Shown here: piece by piece, positions 22,401-34,100 of the stretch | Position numbering within the stretch: the stretch's first letter is position 1 | How the letters are laid out: every line of letters starts with the position of its first letter | Source of the DNA: Selaginella moellendorffii | Taxonomy: Eukaryota > Streptophyta > Lycopodiopsida > Selaginellales > Selaginellaceae | Length of the DNA stretch: 64,000 nt | NCBI RefSeq assembly: GCF_000143415.4 | Contig: NW_003314283.1 | Span: 629,495 to 693,494 of the forward strand | Direction of reading: 5' to 3' | Notes under the pieces: model-generated | The model's database searches: none | What the model was told of the DNA's origin: nothing | The model's input: only the letters and a program-made list of their open reading frames with translations | Translations under genes and position numbers: made by a program

Positions 22401-24222
22401 GCGACACTACCTTGGGAGACACTTCAAGGTTTACACGGACAATGTGGCAACGAAACACTTCTTGTCACAGCCCGACCTAAGGGGAAAACAAGGTCGGTGG
22501 GCCAATGCTTTGGCCGAGTTTGATTGCGAGATCCTGTACAAGCCTGGGAAGAGCAACATCGTGGCAGATGCGCTCAGTCGAAAAGCGAGCTTGAAGTTGG
22601 CGATATCTAGCGCGACAGCAACCTTTTGGGACGATGTGCGGACCGCATACGAGAGTGATGGTCTAGCACAAGAAGTGTTGCTGAGGAATCTGGAGGCGCG
22701 GGAAGCTCACCAGAGAGGTGAGCTGCCAACGGAAGAGAAAACGGGCTATGCGGAACGCAACGGACTCATATATTACAAGCAAACGAGGGTGTATGTTCCA
22801 GAAGGGGAACTAAGGAAGGTAGCCTTGGAAGAGTGTCATGACGGACCTCTCGCGGGACACGGCGGAGTGCCCAAGACGATGGGCTTACTCAAAAGGAAGT
22901 ATCACTGGCCAGATATGGCTAAGGACGTCCAAGACTATGTAAAGACATGTCCAACATGTCAGCAGGTCAAAGCCGTGACGAAGGCTAGTGGGGGCTTGTT
23001 GCAAAGCATCCCCATCCCAGATCGTCCGTGGAAATGTCTCACGATGGACTTCATCACGGGACTAACCCCAAGCGAGGGGTTCGATGCGATATTCGTGGTG
23101 GTGGACCGATTTTCAAAGATGGCACATTTCATACCCACCACAACGGATGTGGATGCGGAAGGTGTGGCGAAGCTGTTCTTCGAACAAGTGGTTCGAGTGC
23201 GGGGAAGGCCGGAAGAGATTATCTCAGATCGAGATAAGATCTTCACCAGTAGGTTCTGGAGGACACTCCTAGAACAGTATCGCACCAAGTTGAAATTCAG
23301 CACGGCCTATCACCCACAGACAGGTAATGGGTATTGAGTCAAGATTGATGGCACTAACACTTCTTGACAGACGGACAAACGGAAAGGGTGAATAGGCAGC
23401 TGGAGGATTATTTGCGATGCTATGTCTCGGGAGACCAGACTGACTGGGTAAGTCATTTGGGACTTGCGGAAATGTGTTATAACAACTCACCACATTCGAG
23501 CATCGGGGTGAGTCCATGGGAAGTCATCAATGGGCGAGCTATTGAAGGTCCTGTGGAACTCGGCGTGGCCGAGTATCATGGAGAGTTACCCGCAGTGGAG
23601 GCATTCACGGCGGAAAGACTCAACATTTGGAATCTAGTGAGGGATTCCTTGGAACGGGCTCAACAAAGGCAAACTAAGTACGCGAACCAAAAGCGTCGAG
23701 ATGTGGAGTTCCAAGCTGGGGAGAAGGTGTGGCTGAACACCAAGAACCTCAGGCTACCAAGTGGGATCAGCCGGAAGTTGACCCAAAGGTAAAAATGCAT
23801 GTATTCCTGTAAATGAATTGATCTTGAGTTCCTTAAGCAGGTTCGCGGGGCCTTACGAGATTGAGGCTCGAATCGGTAAAGTGGCTTACCGTCTTCGACT
23901 TCCTCGAGAGATGGGGAAGATGCATCCCGTGTTCCACGTGAACTTACTCAAGCCGTATTTTGAGGATCCGCTTCGCAAGGACCAAGTAAGACCTTTACCT
24001 GAGGTTATCCAAGGGGAGGAGGAATACGAAGTCGAGGCCATCCTCAATGCGCGCAAGAGCAAGCGACAAGGACGCGAGGTGAGAGAGTTCCATGTGAAGT
24101 GGAAAGGATTTCCACACTGCGAAGCAACATGGGAACCGGAGGAGAACCTAGCGAACGCGCGAGATCTAGTGGAGGAATTTCTGCATGGCAGAACTCTATG
24201 TACTTATGCAAAGTTCAATTAA
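19450..24222 (+). CDS. Gag-Pol polyprotein of inner gypsy element, three exons, 1,557 aa
   Basis: Exons 19,450-23,323, 23,371-23,788 and 23,841-24,222; introns of 47 and 52 bp, both GT-AG, and the joined frame is open to the stop. Order by residue: charged coiled N-terminus (1-130), gag (135-290), zinc knuckle [14 protein letters not shown] (~367), protease [10 protein letters not shown] (~440), RT with YIDD (~787), RNase H with [11 protein letters not shown] (~932), integrase HHCC (~1,131-1,175), catalytic D in TMDFITGL and D in IISDRD, then the third catalytic residue E in the second exon, and a chromodomain ([12 protein letters not shown]...[17 protein letters not shown]) in the third. Intron 1 lies just before that E: counting D to E gives exactly 35 residues when spliced. 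Unspliced RNA would give a 1,295-residue protein lacking the glutamate and chromodomain. Likely a working element. Confidence 0.9.
23324..23370 (+). other. Intron 1 of inner gypsy pol (47 bp)
   Basis: Begins GTAATGGG and ends CTTGACAG. Removing it restores HPQT-DGQTER, the conserved integrase motif. It contains an in-frame TGA if retained. Confidence 0.85.
23789..23840 (+). other. Intron 2 of inner gypsy pol (52 bp)
   Basis: Begins GTAAAAATG and ends CCTTAAGCAG. Removing it restores [12 protein letters not shown], the conserved segment leading to the chromodomain. A stop falls inside if it is retained. Confidence 0.85.
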
Positions 24223-24625
24223 AAGTATCAATTTGAGAAGTTGAGCAATGGCATATGTTGGGACCCGAAGGCGCGCCGAAGGTAAGCTAATTAGCATGGG
24301 TTAGCTAGGTCGACCAGGCGTAGGGAGCTACGCCCGACTCCCTGCGGGGATGTCGAATCCGTAGACGTATTCTACGGAGGTTGGGTTTGAGTCCCAACCC
24401 CCTAGTAAAGCAAGGCTGGGTTCAAGTCCCGACCCCATACTAGGGCGTGGTGAGGGGTGGAGTATAGGGACACCTATATTCCGTTGTCATGAGCTTTTGG
24501 CCGGGGAGGCTAACTTAGGCACACCGCTAAGTGGGGGGATGCCCCCGGAGACATGGTCAACAAGTCGTAGGATAAAAAAGAGACGTTCGATGTGGGCATC
24601 GAACTTCTTCTATGGGTGGTGGAGT
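24223..24625 (+). other. 3' non-coding region of inner gypsy element
   Basis: No gene. It holds two hairpins resembling tRNA T-arms at about 24,380-24,403 (stem GGTTGGG / CCCAACC) and 24,412-24,436, and the polypurine tract at the end. Confidence 0.6.
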
Positions 24626-25773
24626 TGTAAGGAACCAACTCGCCGAGGTGTCGTAGGCTAAGGGAACCCCGAAAGCATGACCAAAATGACAAAGAGTTCA
24701 TCGGATGGGACCAAGTCAAAGATCGAGTCCAAGACCGACTCTAGGACCGAGTTCGAGATAGAGTCCGGAATCGAGTCCAAGACCGACTCGGGGACCGAGT
24801 TCGAGTCCGAGTTCGAGACCGAGTTCGAGACGGAGTCCGAGATCCGAAATCGGGTCCGAGACCGAGTCCGAAGTCGAGTCCGAGGTCGGGCCCGAGATCG
24901 GGTCCGAGATCGAGTCCGCGATCGAGTCCGAGACCGAATCCGAAGTCGGATCTGAAATCGGATCCGAGATCGAGCCAGAGACTAAGTCCAAATACTAATA
25001 CGGGTCAAGGGGTGAAAGCCCAAAGCGTGCGTCCCCCAGGGGGGGGGGGCTGCAGGGGGTTCCAAAAGTATAGTAGGGATAGTGAGGTCCAGGAACCAGT
25101 TTTGAAGGGACTCTCCAGTTGGGCTTCCAAACCGACTTGAGGTTGGGACTGGGACTAAGGGGCCTTGGGTGGGAGTGAGCATGGACTTGGCTGGTGCCGG
25201 AGGGGCCATCCAAGGAAGTGCTCAAGAGCAGCTCCCACTCCCGAAAGGGAAACCGATTGCGGTGCTCCCGGCTCATGTGGAGTGGTGCCCCACTTGAGTA
25301 CCATGCGGCTCATTGGTCCTCGCCCTTCCTAGGGGCTTGGGCCTTCCTTCGGGATGGAAGTGGGGGGCGAGAGGTACCCATACCGGGCCGTTAGGCCACG
25401 GTGTTTCGCCCCGGCGTCCCGAAGCAAGTGTTGCACTCAAGACTTGGGATTTAGAGGGTCCCATGATCAAGTCTTGTGGTACCAAGGGATGTTAGGAACC
25501 TGGAAGCTTGGTGTGCTTGGCTGCTTGTGCTTGCGGGGAGTGTAGCCGAACCTTAAGTCTAGTCTAACCCGGGGAGGGGGATTGGGAGTGATTTGGGAAT
25601 CCGTGGAAGGATGGCTAACACTCCGTTGCTCGTGCAGTGAGTAGCTGAAACCAAGTAGGAGCTGGTACCATAGGCGAGAACCTTGGCAAGGGAACTTAGC
25701 AAAAGCCAAGGCAGTGTTGGACGGATAGACGAGGTAAGCTGGCAAATTGGAAAGGAAAAATTTGTGGCTTACA
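24626..25773 (+). repeat. Inner gypsy 3' LTR
   Basis: Same length and nearly the same sequence as 18,243-19,390. It is preceded by the purine-rich GGGTGGTGGAGT. Confidence 0.95.
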
Positions 25774-28734
25774 AATAAGCCATTTAAGAACTCGAACTCG
25801 TCAAATCGCCGGCAGTCGGGAGTCACAGGGTGTCCAGCCTGAAGATGGGGGAAAATGTCGCTGGCGAGATCATCAGATTGAAGATCGTTTCTGATGGCAT
25901 CCATCAAGGAGGAGTCCTGAGGGGCCAGGGAAATTGCCATAACCTGAAGCCGATCAGGACCGAGGATAATCTGATCCTGTTGATCGAAGGCAGGATTACC
26001 AGGCCTGAGACTGAGATAGGAGCGCCTTGAAAGAGCATCAAGAAGGCCTTGAAGCTTTCCAGGTCTGTACTTGATAACAAAGTCAAACCGACTCAGGAAT
26101 TGTGCCCACCTTGCTTGACGACGGCTTAAAACTCGAGAAGTGGCAAAGTACTCGAGATTTTTGTGATCCGTCCAGACTGTTGTTTGATGACTTGCCCCCT
26201 CCAAGAAACGACGCCACTCTCCAAAGGAATCCACGATGGCAAGGAGCTCCTTGTCGTGGATTTCATAATTGATCTCCGCAGGCTGGAATTTCCGAGAATG
26301 GAAAGCGACCGGATGAAGTTCTTGATCCGCTCCGAGTTGAGACAGCATAGCACCGATGGCAAAGTCGGAGGCGTCAGCATCGATGAAGAAAGGTTGTGAG
26401 GAATCAGCATGGATCAAAACGGGAGCAGAACTGAAGGCTGCCTTGAGAGTGTCGAAGGCGTGCTAGGCAGCAGTAGACCAAGAGAAGGGGACATCCTTGC
26501 GAGTGAGATGCGTGAGAGGAAGAACAATGTCAGAGTAGTGATCAATGAATTTGCGGTAGAAGTTGGCGAAGCCAAGGAAAACCTGAACGTCCGACATTGA
26601 TTGTGGAGGCTCCCACTCGAGAATAGTCTTGACTTTGGCAGGATCCATCGTGATACCCTCAGGAGTGACAACATACCCAAGGAACTCCACAGACTGCTGA
26701 TCGAAGGAACATTTCTCAAGCTTCGCGTATAGGCCGTGTTCTCGCAACTTCGCCAGCACCTTGCGTACATGTTTGTCGTGCTCCTCTTGAGTTCTTGAGT
26801 AGATGAGGATGTCATCGAGGTAGACAATAACCATCTGATCAAGAAACTCCCGAAAGACGTCGTTCGCCATGTGTTGGAAAACTGCTGGAGCATTTGTCAA
26901 GCCAAATGGCATGACAGTGTACTTGAAGTGGCCATAGCGGGTTCGGAACGCAGTCTTCCATTCATCACCAGGCCGGATCCGGATCAGGTTGTATGCGCCA
27001 CGGAGGTCAATCTTGGTGAAGAAGCGGGCACCGCCGAGATGTTCCAACAGGTCCGAGATCAGGGGCAGCGGATAACGGTTCCGAACAGTCACCTTGTTCA
27101 AACCTCGGTAATCGATGACTAGCCGCAAACTCCCATCCTTCTTCTTGACAAAGAAGACAGGCACTCCAGCCGGGGACTGCGAATGCTGAATGAACCCTGA
27201 GGCAAGGTTCTCATCCACGTACTCTTTGAGGGCCTTAAGCTCGGACGGGGATAACCCGTAGATAGGCCCCCACGGAGGCGACGCTCCTTCCTGTAAATCA
27301 ATGGGACAGTCATAAGGCCGATGAGCAGGCAGTACACTAGCTTTTTTCTTGTCAAACACATCCCCAAAATCATGATACTTCTCAGGAAGACTGACAGGAA
27401 AAACATGCAAAGCAAAAAGAAAAATAGGTTCTTCATGAAGGAGTTCTTGCATAGTGATTGTGGAGATAGGAGGAGGTGTACGACTAAATGGAATGATGAG
27501 ACGAGGATACTGTCCAATGTAAGATGGAAGAGAGGAAAAAGAAGAGGGTGAAAACTTTGTAGAGTCAGGAACAGAACCCCGATTTGAGTTTAGGGAACTT
27601 TTCCTGATTCGGACTCGATGAACAGCAGGGGAAGCCGTGGGAGATGGTGATGTGGGAGAGATGAGCTGTAAATCCTTCCAACAAATCTGAGGCTGATGTA
27701 GCTGGAACCAAGGAAGACCGAGCACCACAGAGGAGGACTTGCTGTTGATGATGTTGAAGGCGATATCGGTGACGGTGGACCCAATGTGTACTCGAACGGG
27801 CAACATTTCCCTAAGTCCAGAAGATGGAGACACAAAATGCCCACCGATGCCTTCAACCCTCAGATCCTGTATGGTAGGAGAAAGAGGAACGTGATGTCGG
27901 GCAGCAAAGTCCGTGTCCATGAAGCAGGAAGTTGCACCCGAGTCCAGTAGCGCCAAAGCCTTGAGTCCTGATTGTCCGGTGAAAGAAAGGAGACATGGGA
28001 CGCGGAAGTTGCGGGAATTGGTGGTGGCTTTGATGAAAGGTGGTGAGGAGCTTGATAAGGAAGAAAAGTGATTTTTATTCAGGGAGTCCAAACAGACAGC
28101 TCCTACTCTGTTTGGACAGGGTCGTTTCCCGACTGCAAAAGAGGTGGACTTTGAGGCAGAGTGAACTCGAGCAATCGGGGAGGCTTCTTGGGACACACAG
28201 CTGCTTTGTGATTAGGATCAGCACAGTAGAGGCAAAGATTATGAGATATTCGACGTTGCCTCTCAGTAGGACTCAACTTCCCTCTAATGAGTCGGGGAGT
28301 ACCAGAAATATCCATCGGGACCGGAGCAGTAGGTTCAGGACTATGCCCCGAAGACTCAAGCTGGGATTCCTGAGTCTGGGACGGAAAAACAGCGGCGCGG
28401 CGACTTTCCTGACGACGTTCAAAGAGACGATTGTCACATCGAACAGCTTTGTTGATGGCGTCCGACAGGTCCTTGGGATCCTCCATAGTGAGCAATAAAT
28501 CCTTGACACCATTGTTGAGGCCGAAACGAAATTGGTCAATCAGGGCCCGCTCATCCCACTGAGTGTCCAAGGCAAGGAGTTGGAACTCTGCAGCGTAGAT
28601 CGAGGCAGGACGAGACCCCTGAGAGAGACGTCTCATCTTTGTGGTAGCAGCCCGAACCCGATCCGTCTCGCCAAAACATGCTTCGAGCTTCTCTTTGAAC
28701 AATTGAAGATCCATCAGCTCCGGAACCACGACCC
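25774..28734 (-). pseudogene. Outer gypsy gag C-terminus, protease, RT and RNase H (inverted block)
   Basis: Read on the minus strand from 28,734. Gag continuation (VVPELMDLQLFKEKLEACF) is followed by a zinc knuckle (CLYCADPNHKAAVCPKK), protease (ALLDSGATSCFMD), RT ([29 protein letters not shown]) and RNase H (FFIDADASDFAIGAML, ...VWTDHKNLEYF). A TAG at 26,463-26,465 interrupts between RT and RNase H. The block stops at AATAA next to the inner gypsy LTR; the matching TTATT lies at 29,328-29,332. The orientation is opposite to gag start and integrase, so this segment was inverted after insertion. Confidence 0.9.
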
Positions 28735-29327
28735 TGTAAGCAACCAAAGGGAACGACTCGAGAGACGATCCATGGGGTTCAAATATAGAGGGAAAGGGCC
28801 CATGAACAAGAGTGCACCCCCTTTTCCAATCGGTTAAGGGTCTTGGGATATTTGGGGTTAAGCGTCCTTGGGCTTGAATAGTACTGGGCTGGGTGACCTC
28901 TCGGGAAGTCCAAACTCAGGAGCTTACATTTGGTATCAGAGCGGTCTTGGGTCCGACTCTGTTGGTTGGCTAGGGGAATCACACCACATGTTGATTGACA
29001 TCTGGCTGGTCCAGTTTGCTCCCGCTGGGCTCGACCCGAGGGGTAGGGTGTCAAGAGAGCGAGGCTCTCGGGAGAGCTGCGGCTCTCAGCTTCCGTTCAC
29101 GAGGGCGTGAACTTGCAAGGAAGCGTGGTGGATTGTAAGCAACCAAAGGGAACGACTCGAGAGACGATCCATGGGGTTCAAATATAGAGGGAAAGGGCCC
29201 ATGAACAAGAGTGCACCCCCTTTTCCAATCGGTTAAGGGTCTTGGGATATTTGGGGTTAAGCGTCCTTGGGCTTGAATAGTACTGGGCTGGGTGACCTCT
29301 CGGGAAGTCCAAACTCAGGAGCTTACA
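28735..29327 (+). mobile_element. TRIM element 1 (593 bp)
   Basis: LTRs of 194 bp at 28,735-28,928 and 29,134-29,327 look identical by eye. TGGTATCAGAGC primer-binding site at 28,931-28,942; interior of 205 bp without coding capacity; purine-rich GGAAGCGTGGTGGAT before LTR 2. The ends TGTAAG...GCTTACA are the same as those of the inner gypsy element, which could mobilise it. The flanks are GACCC and TTATT, not a matched pair, because of the inversion of the neighbouring block. Confidence 0.9.
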
Positions 29328-30749
29328 TTATTGTACCGTGGGGAGCAGCTTTACGTTCCTGAAGGTGATGCTCGAAGGTTGGTCCTAATGGCGTGCCACG
29401 ATAGCCCGACTGCTGGTCACTTCGGCATTGCGAAAACCTATGAGCTAGTTGCACGGGACTTTTGGTGGCCTCACATGGACGACTACATCAAAGCTTTTGT
29501 TACCTCCTGTGACACTTGCGCCCGGAATAAAGTACCTCGTCACCTTCCTTCAGGTTTGCTTCGTTCCCTTCCGGTCCCTTTAGGTCCTTGGGAATCCATC
29601 TCCATGGATTTCTTGAGTGATCTTCCGAGTTCTGGAGGCTTCAACAGCATTTTAGTCGTGGTGGATCGCTTCACAAAGATGGCGCACTTCTTGCCATGTA
29701 CCAAGGAGTTTTCGGGCGAGGACATGGCAAAACTAGTATTCAGGGAAATTTTCTGACTTCATGGGATTCCTACAGATGTGGTTTCGGATCGGGGGCCTCA
29801 GTTCATCTCTCATTTCTGGCAACGGTTTTTGCAGCTGCTTGGAGTGAAGGCCAACCTCTCTTCGGCGTATCATCCTCAAACTGATGGGCAGTCCGAGCGA
29901 ACGATTCAGACGTTGGAACAATTCTTGAGGTGCTTCATCAACTATCATCAGGATAACTGGTTCGATATCCTTCCCCTTGCTGAGTTCTCCTATAACAACT
30001 CTATTCACTCCTCTCTTCGAATTTCCCCCTTCTTTGCAAACTCTGGCCGAAATCCCCAATTCAATCTCTCACTTCCTTCTCCATCTGAATCCTCTCATTC
30101 AAATCCCTACTCTGAGGCATTTATCTCCAACCTCCAAGAAATTCACAACTCCATCTCCTTCCACCTCCATCGTGCTCAGGAATCTCACAAAACATTTGCC
30201 AATGTCCATCGTTAGGATTGTCCCCCTTACAATATCGGGGATAAAGTTTGGCTCCTCAGGCGAAATATCTCCACCACCAGGCCCTGTCCAAAACTTGATT
30301 TCAAACGCCTCGGTCCTTTCCCTATCACTGCCATCATTAATCCTGTCACTTATCGCCTTGCACTTCCCTCCTCATATCAAATTCACCCCGTTTTCCATTC
30401 CTCTCTCCTTGAGCCTTATATTCCCAGTCCTATTCCCAATCGGGTCATTCCTCCACCTCCACCAGTGCAGCTCGAGGATGGGTCTGAGTACGAGGTTCAG
30501 GACATCCTTGATTCCAAGATTTCACGGTCTAAACTCTACTATCTGGTGGACTGGAAGGGTTACGGGCCTGAAGAACGCACTTGGGAACCTGCAGACAACC
30601 TGATTCATTCTCCTGACCTTGTTCAGGACTTCCACCGCCGCTATCCTAGTCGTCTCAGTCCTCATTCTTTTTCTCCATCTCCCATCCCTCGCCGCTCATC
30701 TCATCCTCCTCGTCGTTCTCATTCACATCCTCGTTCCACTCGTTCTTGA
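29328..30749 (+). pseudogene. Outer gypsy integrase and chromodomain
   Basis: A zinc-binding HHCC segment (ACHDSPTAGHFG...CDTCARNK), the catalytic core (SMDFLSDLPSSGGFNSILVV, VVSDRGPQFISHFW, SSAYHPQTDGQSER) and a C-terminal chromodomain (EYEVQDILDSKI...YYLVDWKGYGPEERTWEPADNL) that would direct insertion to marked chromatin. Stops at 29,754-29,756 (TGA) and 30,213-30,215 (TAG) interrupt the frame. Unlike the inner gypsy element, there is no intron before the catalytic glutamate. Confidence 0.9.
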
Positions 30750-30760
30750 GGAGGGGGTGC

Positions 30761-31147
30761 TGTCAGGAATCCCCCAATTCTTGCCACATTCCTGACTCTT
30801 GCCGGATTCCTAACCTGCAGACCACATTCCTGATTCTCGAGACACTTCCATATTCCTGACTTTCGAGACACTTCCCTATTCCTGACTCTCAAGACACTTC
30901 CCGATTCCTGAGTCTTGAGCCATATTCCTGATGATGATGTGATGCCTCCTCGACCTCAGCTATATTTACGCCGTCCTCGATCCAAGAGTGGTGGAGCTTC
31001 ATCAACCTATAGTATATATAGGTTAGCCTTGTTCCATTTCTCCACAATCTGAATCAACACTAGTCTAAGGCTTGTTCTTTGTTTTCACTAGCTTTTTCTC
31101 TTTGTCTTTAGCATTTTCCAGTCTTGATCTTGTTGGGGGTCTTGACA
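30761..31147 (+). repeat. Outer gypsy 3' LTR (387 bp)
   Basis: Begins TGTCAGGAATCC and ends GGTCTTGACA. It has three copies of the 26-bp tandem repeat. The ACGAC target duplication follows. Confidence 0.9.
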
Positions 31148-31152
31148 ACGAC

Positions 31153-34100
31153 CGGCTCGGCGGCTGGGGCGGCCTCATGCGGGTCCAATGGCGCCTGGTC
31201 ACCGTCAGTTGGATACGTGGACAAGATTGACTCAGTGGTATGGGCAACATCAAGTGGAGCATGGTTAGCTTGCTTGGTGTTGATATGGATAGTAGCCTCC
31301 ACCAGCTCTGATGACTCTTGCAGGCAAGTAGAGTCCACTGGCAGATCCATATGCATGTCCAAATATCTCCCTTCGATTGAGATGGTATCCTCCCTACTGG
31401 CTACTAAAAACAAACTCATTAGCACATTGAATCGACTATACTGTATTTACCATCAACTGCTATTGAGGAACTAGGACCGATATCACTTGGGCGCACTGCT
31501 GATTCTGAAGGATTGGACATACGTTTCGACCCTTGCTTGGCACTATCCTTCCTCGACACTAAAGGCTAGAGTTTGAATCTTAATTCAACTGAATAATCTC
31601 TACTTACCATTTGCTTTGCGACCTACATGGACAATGTTAGAAATGGTAAAAGGTTAGGAATGGATGTACTATTATTTACCTGATGGTTTGTCTTGTATGA
31701 CCTTCCTTCGCTGCTCTTTGGCCACCTCAGGCTGGCCATCGTCGTCATCATCGTCGTCATCGTTATTGTGATCGTCATCATTGTGAGGACCATCCAAGTC
31801 CTCTTCGTCCTCCTCTTCTTTGTCCTCCTCTTCGTCCTTCTGCTCTTCCTGCTCATTATTTTTCTCTGGCTCCTCATCCCCCTCCTGCATTTCTTCCATA
31901 GGTTGCTTAGGCTGGATGGCTTGTTCTTCCAGGACCATCTTGGGAAAATCATCTGGCCGAGTCTTCATCTCAAAATACAAGACATCCATAGCTTGTTTTA
32001 GTGCGTGACCTAGGACCGTATCCTCACCCGACTGTCTTAACATGGTTTCTGCACGTTCTTGCACCCTTCGAAGACGACGAGATGAGAAAAACATGGCCCT
32101 AACTTGAAAAGCATCCCTCATCCATTGTACCTCTCCATTGAGATTGGGGAAGGGGAGTCTGCTATAGGAATCTGAGTCAGGAGGTGGTGACCGCGAGGCA
32201 TTACCTATCATCTTTTCGTTGCCCTTCTTCCTTTTCGAATCAAACGCCTCTGATCCCGACGACTGTCCAACGTGCTTTCGCTTTTTATGACCACTGTCAG
32301 TTTGAGCTTGGCTGGTGCTTGCCTGTTTTGCCTTTGAAGAAGTGTCTCCTGTAAGGAATGGCATGAGACCACACGCCATTGCAAATATAATTTGTACCTC
32401 CTTTTTTCCTATTGCTTGTTTGTTTGTCCTTCTTCGACGCACCACCAGTGCGCTTTTCAGTCCTCGTGTCTGAATATTCACAACGATCTATAATCAAAAT
32501 GGCGTGAGGCCTCACGTGACCTTACCTTGTGCAGGTTGTGAGCTCGGCCCAACATGGGTATCTTCAACAGTAGCTGTTAACGCCGTTTCAGCATCTGGGG
32601 GTGGCCACACTCCTGCATACAGAGCTTGTGAGATAACATTTAAACTTAAAGTGCGTACTCACCAGGTTCGCAGAGAAGATATTGTTTTTCTTTGGCAACT
32701 GTAATTATATGCTTCATTGAAGTCACCTCTTCAATGGAGTTTGTCACCGCAACACACGGGACACCTTTGAGTAGTGTGGCTCGAAAGAATAGTCCGCTGT
32801 AGTTGTACTCGACAACGCATTTGCCCTTGGAGTCGGAAGCAGGTGCTATTGCGTTGAAGACCCAACTGAGCATTTCCCATGCTGCACCTGGAGCTTTCTC
32901 TGGATTCGAAAGCTCCATAGCTGTCTTCAGTTCCTCAGGCACGGGTAAATTGACCTCCCTCAGATCAATTCGATCGGCCTTGTCGAACGAAGCTGGGAAG
33001 TCACTCCAGTCCCACTCTGCTGCAGGACCAATAACAAGGGCGAGTGTGAAGATGCGGACATTCATCGATATCTTCTTCTTAGCCATTATCCCATGGATCT
33101 CCTACATCTCCTTGCCTTTCAACCGAGCCTTCACCTCGTTCAAGGCCTTCCAGAACTTGTGATAGGATTCGGAGTCATAGATCATATAGTGGACTGAAGA
33201 TTCCACCTCCGCAAGTCCCACCATTAAGTCAATGATGGAGCTGACTTCGTCTGCATGAGTGATCTCCTCGTTTGTGAAGTCCATCACACAAAAGATGTTC
33301 TTGACCTGCTCATCTCCGCGGGAAACGATGCTCCTCCACCTTTGATCCTCATCTGAATTCACGTATACCCGGTAAGGTTCTCGATAGGTCTCTGCTGCGG
33401 GGTTTCTGAAGCCGGCGGTCGACATCCCTCTTAATGAAATTTGGATACTGATCCAACTTCTCAGCTTTACTTTTCATGGCATCCCGCAGTAGATCGATGA
33501 ACTTGGGGGCCCCCTTCACGTAGTCGTCGATGTCTTCATTTGACAACTCCAGCTCTTCCATCATCTCTTGCGTGGTGTCGATGCTCACCCTCTCCACGGC
33601 CACTTGCTCGAAGATCCAATCCTTCAATAGCACACGAGCTCTCAGAGTCGTGCACAAGTCCTCGTATGTCACAATATGGCCGGGAGTCATTTTGGTCTTG
33701 TTGAAGACTACCTCACCACGTAGAAGAGCATTAGCCACTGTCAGAAGGTCGTCGTCGTCTAGAGACCGCGAGAAACGCAAGGCGTTGAGCTTCAAATCAT
33801 TGGGCTTCCGGCCGTCCTCCACACCCATTGAGTTTAGCAACTCCCCGTCATGGTACCTCCTCAGCACATCTACCCATTTGTCAAAAACAACTTTTGTCGC
33901 GAGTAGAATGTTATGGATGCTGAGTGTGTCATTGACCCCCAGTGTTTTCGAGAGAAGACTTGAGAATTCCTGCAATGGAAATGGCGTGAGGCCACATGCT
34001 ATGCCACATGCAATGAGGCTTACCTGCCAGGCGCTAGTTGCTAGTGCACGTCCTTGTCCTGGTTTTTGTGGCTTCTTCAGTTGAATCCAGAGCTTCCGTG

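Larger units (their letters stand above)
18243..25773 (+). mobile_element. Inner Ty3/gypsy chromovirus, apparently intact, with two introns
   Basis: LTRs of 1,148 bp at 18,243-19,390 and 24,626-25,773 start TGTAAG and end GGCTTACA. By eye they differ at only about two positions (near 19,009 / 25,382 and 19,178 / 25,559), so the insertion is recent. A primer-binding site and polypurine tract are present, and pol has no unexplained stop. The flanks do not match each other (GGGTC left, AATAA right), but each matches the complementary flank of the TRIM at 28,735-29,327, which reveals an inversion. Confidence 0.95.
17392..31147 (+). mobile_element. Outer Ty3/gypsy chromovirus, interrupted and internally inverted
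   Basis: Bounded by ACGAC at 17,387-17,391 and 31,148-31,152. The LTRs are 17,392-17,804 and 30,761-31,147 (TGTCAGG...CTTGACA; the 5' copy ends GATA). A purine tract GAGGAGGGGGTGC precedes the 3' LTR. The order now is gag start (+), inserted gypsy, pol block inverted (-), TRIM, integrase plus chromodomain (+). Removing the two insertions and reversing the block restores one continuous frame at both junctions. Nonsense codons in pol show it is dead. Confidence 0.9.

Noticed and set aside
23324-23370. Frameshift damage in the inner gypsy pol
   Set aside because: The interruption starts with GT, ends with AG, and its removal restores a conserved motif exactly. The same holds for the second interruption. 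Intron is the better reading.
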